NCBI GenBank assembly: GCA_020216895.1
Contig: JAIWOM010000133.1
Coordinates: 1 to 5,089, forward strand
Source of the DNA: Microcella sp.
GTDB taxonomy: Bacteria > Actinomycetota > Actinomycetes > Actinomycetales > Microbacteriaceae
Length of the DNA: 5,089 bases
Reading direction: 5' to 3'
Shown: piece after piece, positions 1 to 5,089 of the stretch
How positions within the stretch are numbered: the first letter of the stretch is position 1
Layout of the letters: every line of letters starts with the position of its first letter
The notes under the pieces: generated by a model
Told to the model about the DNA's origin: nothing
The model's input: the letters and a program-made list of their open reading frames with translations, nothing else
The model's database searches: none
Program-made: the position numbers and the translations under genes

Positions 1-106
1 TCGTCGCCCAGCCCCCACTGCCGCAGCAGTTCGGCGTGCGGGTCGATGCCGAGGCACAGGCGGCCGTGGGCATCCGTCACCGCGCGCAGGCGCTCGCCGA
101 AACCGG

Positions 107-110
<4 letters not shown>
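1..110 (-). CDS. pyrF: Orotidine 5'-phosphate decarboxylase, N-terminal fragment (cut by window edge)
   Basis: PyrF decarboxylates orotidine 5'-monophosphate to UMP, the last step of de novo pyrimidine synthesis, in the cytoplasm. Only the first 36 codons are in the window. They read [16 protein letters not shown] followed by [18 protein letters not shown]. The LCLGIDPH motif (18-25), with its Asp in the first beta strand of the barrel, is characteristic of the longer PyrF type found in actinobacteria. The catalytic Lys/Asp region lies outside the window, so activity cannot be judged. The start is the ATG at 110, overlapping the carB stop by four bases (ATGA). The gene has no clear Shine-Dalgarno sequence: upstream is a G/C-only run from the last carB codons. 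Translation is probably coupled to carB. The gene order carA-carB-pyrF is typical of actinobacterial pyr operons. Confidence 0.93.
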
Positions 111-3390
<3,280 letters not shown>

Positions 3391-3391
<1 letters not shown>

Positions 3392-4533
3392 CAGCTCTGG
3401 GCCTTCCGGGTGGTCTCGACGACGAGGTCGTGGAATCGGTCGAACAGCGAGGTGGAGTCGTGCGGGCCGGCCGCCGCCTCCGGGTGGTACTGCACCGAGA
3501 AGGCGGGGATGTCCAGCGCTCGCAGACCCTCGACGACCTGGTCGTTCAACCCGATGTGACTGACCTCGACGCGGCCGAAGCCCGCCGGGCTCTCGATGAC
3601 GCCCTCGAGGGGCGCATCGACGGCGAAGCCGTGGTTGTGCGCGGTGATCTCGATGCGCCCGGTCGCCTTGTCGAGCACCGGCTGGTTGATGCCGCGGTGG
3701 CCGTAGGGCAGCTTGTACGTGCCGAAGCCGAGAGCGCGGCCCAGCAGCTGGTTGCCGAAGCAGATGCCGAAGAACGGCAGGCCCGCGCGCAGCACCCCCT
3801 GCAGCAGGGCGACGTGGGCGTCGCTCGCCGCCGGGTCGCCGGGGCCGTTCGAGTAGAAGACGGCGACCGGCTCGATCGCGAGCATCTGCTCGAGCGTCAC
3901 CGACTGCGGCATGACGTGCACCTCGAAGCCGCGCTGCGCCAGGTGGCGCAGGGTGGCCTGCTTGACCCCGAGGTCGAGCACGGCGAGGCGGCCGATCGGC
4001 TCCCCCTCGGCCGGGATCACCGTGGGGGCGTCGACCGAGACCTCGGCGGAGAGGTTGCGGCCGGTCATCTCCGCGCTGGAGCGGACGATCGCGAGCTGCT
4101 CGTCGTCGCTGAGCGCCGCATCCGCACCCGAGAAGATGCCGGCCCGCATGGCGCCCCCCTCGCGGATGCGGCGGGTGAGCGCGCGCGTGTCGATGCCGCT
4201 GATGCCGACGATGCCCTGGCCCTCGAGGTCGTCATCGAGGCTCCGGGTGGCCCGGTAGTTGGAGACGCGGCGCGCGGGGTCGCGGACGACGAAACCCTCG
4301 ACCCAGATGCGGCGCGACTCCGGGTCCTCGTCGTTCATGCCCGTGTTGCCGATGTGCGGCGCGGTCATCACGACGATCTGCCCGGCGTAGCTCGGGTCGG
4401 TCAGGGTCTCCTGGTAGCCGCTCATGCCGGTGGCGAAGACGGCCTCGCCGACCGTGCGGCCCTCGGCGCCGTAGGCGCGGCCGCGGAAACGGGTGCCGTC
4501 CTCGAGGACGAGCACGGCAGGGGGACGGGTCAC
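3391..4533 (-). CDS. carA: Carbamoyl-phosphate synthase small (glutaminase) subunit
   Basis: CarA hydrolyses glutamine and delivers ammonia to CarB in the cytoplasmic glutamine-dependent carbamoyl-phosphate synthetase (EC 6.3.5.5). The 380-residue length matches the family. The N-terminal CarA domain (about 6-140) shows [18 protein letters not shown] (35-52), the HIGNTGMN segment (60-67) and [15 protein letters not shown] (111-125). The class I glutamine amidotransferase domain (about 182-368) carries the SNGPGDP loop (228-234), the nucleophile Cys258 in GICFGNQ, the GHRGINQPV segment (278-286), and His350 and Glu352 in YHPEA, which complete the Cys-His-Glu triad. All expected catalytic residues are present, so the enzyme should be active. 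The nucleophile elbow has Phe-Gly-Asn-Gln in place of the more common Leu-Gly-His-Gln; I recall the same variant in mycobacterial CarA. The start is GTG, supported by GGAAGGA eight bases upstream. The stop TGA shares one base with the carB ATG. Confidence 0.98.
3402..3407 (-). promoter_or_regulatory. Ribosome binding site of carB
   Basis: The minus strand reads GGAAGG, then ten bases, then ATG at 3391. The spacing is slightly long but usable. It sits in the last codons of carA. Because the carA stop and carB start share a base (TGATG), reinitiation by the same ribosomes may also contribute, which would help keep the two subunits at equal levels. Confidence 0.6.
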
Positions 4534-5042
4534 GATGCGATTCCTTCCGCAGGGATGGTCGGCACGAGGCCCTGGAGGGCCGTGACGAAGGCGGCGGCCG
4601 AGGTGGTGTCGGGCACGCGCAGGTAGCTGTCGACCGGGGTGTCCCCGAGCATCCAGCCGATCAGGATGAGGCCGTCCTTCTCGACGACCCGGTCGATGGC
4701 CCAGGTGGCGCGTCCGGCCCCGCGCAGTGCGGACGGAGCGATGAGGATCGGGTCCTGGCCGCGCACGGCGAGCACGAGGCCCTCGGGATGCACGCCCGCG
4801 GTCGCCTGCGCGCGGAAGCCCAGACCGTGCACGGCGACGCGCTCGAGCGGCTGGTCGGCGAGCGTCGTGGCGACGTACCAGCCCTCGACGAGAACCGAGG
4901 CCGCACCGAGCACGGCGGGCGCGACGACCGGACGGGCGACGGCACCCTGCCGGCGGCGGCGGTTGCGCCAGCCGACCAGCATGAGCCCGAAGACGCCGAG
5001 GATGACGGCTCCGATGATGAGGGTGGGCAGGAGCCTATCCAC
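4530..5042 (-). CDS. Single-pass membrane protein with PH-like domain, pyr-operon associated
   Basis: This 170-residue protein starts at GTG with a strong GGAGG site. Residues 6-24 form one hydrophobic segment ([20 protein letters not shown] region), followed at once by a basic cluster (WRNRRRRQ, about 25-32). By the positive-inside rule the C-terminal part should be cytoplasmic; the segment looks like an uncleaved anchor, since no signal peptidase site is evident. Residues about 54-145 are rich in short alternating beta strands ([49 protein letters not shown]), ending in a likely helix (148-160). This strand-rich pattern with a terminal helix suggests a bacterial PH-like fold; that is inference. 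A membrane protein gene in this position, between pyrC and carA, is common in actinobacteria (Rv1382 in Mycobacterium tuberculosis). No catalytic motif is visible and no function is known to me. It overlaps carA by four bases (GTGA). Confidence 0.85.
   Translation of the reverse strand: MDRLLPTLIIGAVILGVFGLMLVGWRNRRRRQGAVARPVVAPAVLGAASVLVEGWYVATTLADQPLERVAVHGLGFRAQATAGVHPEGLVLAVRGQDPILIAPSALRGAGRATWAIDRVVEKDGLILIGWMLGDTPVDSYLRVPDTTSAAAFVTALQGLVPTIPAEGIAS
4542..4548 (-). promoter_or_regulatory. Ribosome binding site of carA
   Basis: The minus strand reads GGAAGGA followed by eight bases and then GTG at 4533. The purine-rich core and spacing support the GTG as the carA start. The site is embedded in the last codons of the small membrane protein gene, so ribosomes ending there terminate next to it. 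Confidence 0.75.
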
Positions 5043-5089
5043 GTCTGACCTCCAGGTGGGCGGCGGCGACGATGTCGGGGTCGACGACG
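5035..5089 (-). CDS. C-terminal tail of an upstream gene, probably dihydroorotase (partial)
   Basis: Reading the minus strand from the window edge gives one frame that closes at a TAG (5037-5035) after 17 codons ending in [15 protein letters not shown]. The 5' part of the gene lies outside the window. The tail is too short to identify by itself. In many actinobacteria the gene immediately before the small membrane protein and carA is pyrC, and dihydroorotases often end in a short variable segment after a 'PTVVDG'-like strand; the VVDPDIV here could be a variant of that. The pyrC call is therefore an inference from context. The stop lies inside the next gene, giving an 8-base overlap, which suggests co-transcription. 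The same segment carries the ribosome binding site of the next gene. The frame assignment is supported by the stop sitting just past the downstream GTG start, as at the other junctions in the cluster. Confidence 0.6.
   Translation of the reverse strand, partial: VVDPDIVAAAHLEVRRG
5049..5053 (-). promoter_or_regulatory. Ribosome binding site of the small membrane protein gene
   Basis: The minus strand reads GGAGG followed by six bases (TCAGAC) and then GTG at 5042. This is a near-consensus Shine-Dalgarno sequence at good spacing. It decides the start: the frame stays open further upstream with no stop before the window edge, so without this site the GTG would be ambiguous. It lies within the last codons of the upstream gene. 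Confidence 0.85.

Noticed and set aside
3430..4626. A 398-codon plus-strand frame antisense to carA
   Set aside because: Same artefact: low-complexity V/R/D/A/E composition, no motif, and an intact catalytic gene on the other strand.

Overview
The window is a stretch of a de novo pyrimidine biosynthesis operon from a high-G+C Gram-positive bacterium. All genes lie on the minus strand, so transcription runs from position 5089 down to 1. The strong G/C bias at third codon positions, frequent GTG starts, the actinobacterial-type PyrF N-terminus (LCLGIDPH), and a small membrane protein between the preceding pyr gene and carA all point to Actinomycetota. A member of Microbacteriaceae or a close relative is my best guess, but this is inference and not a sequence match.

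Layout in transcription order: (1) 5089-5035, the last 17 codons of an upstream gene, by context probably pyrC (dihydroorotase); (2) 5042-4530, a 170-residue protein with one N-terminal membrane anchor and a beta-rich, PH-like soluble domain; (3) 4533-3391, carA, the glutaminase subunit of carbamoyl-phosphate synthetase, complete; (4) 3391-107, carB, the large synthetase subunit, complete; (5) 110-1, the first 36 codons of pyrF (orotidine 5'-phosphate decarboxylase), cut by the window edge.

CarA hydrolyses glutamine and passes ammonia through an internal tunnel to CarB. CarB makes carbamoyl phosphate from bicarbonate, ammonia and two ATP. Carbamoyl phosphate feeds aspartate transcarbamoylase and dihydroorotase (pyrB and pyrC, presumed upstream) and also arginine synthesis. 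PyrF performs the last step to UMP. The membrane protein has no known reaction in the pathway.

The five genes have no intergenic base: every junction is an overlap of 1 to 8 bases. The window therefore contains no room for an internal promoter or terminator outside coding sequence, and I see none inside it. No RNA gene, mobile element, repeat array or CRISPR was found. This is mostly ordinary core-metabolism DNA. The least understood item is the conserved small membrane protein.
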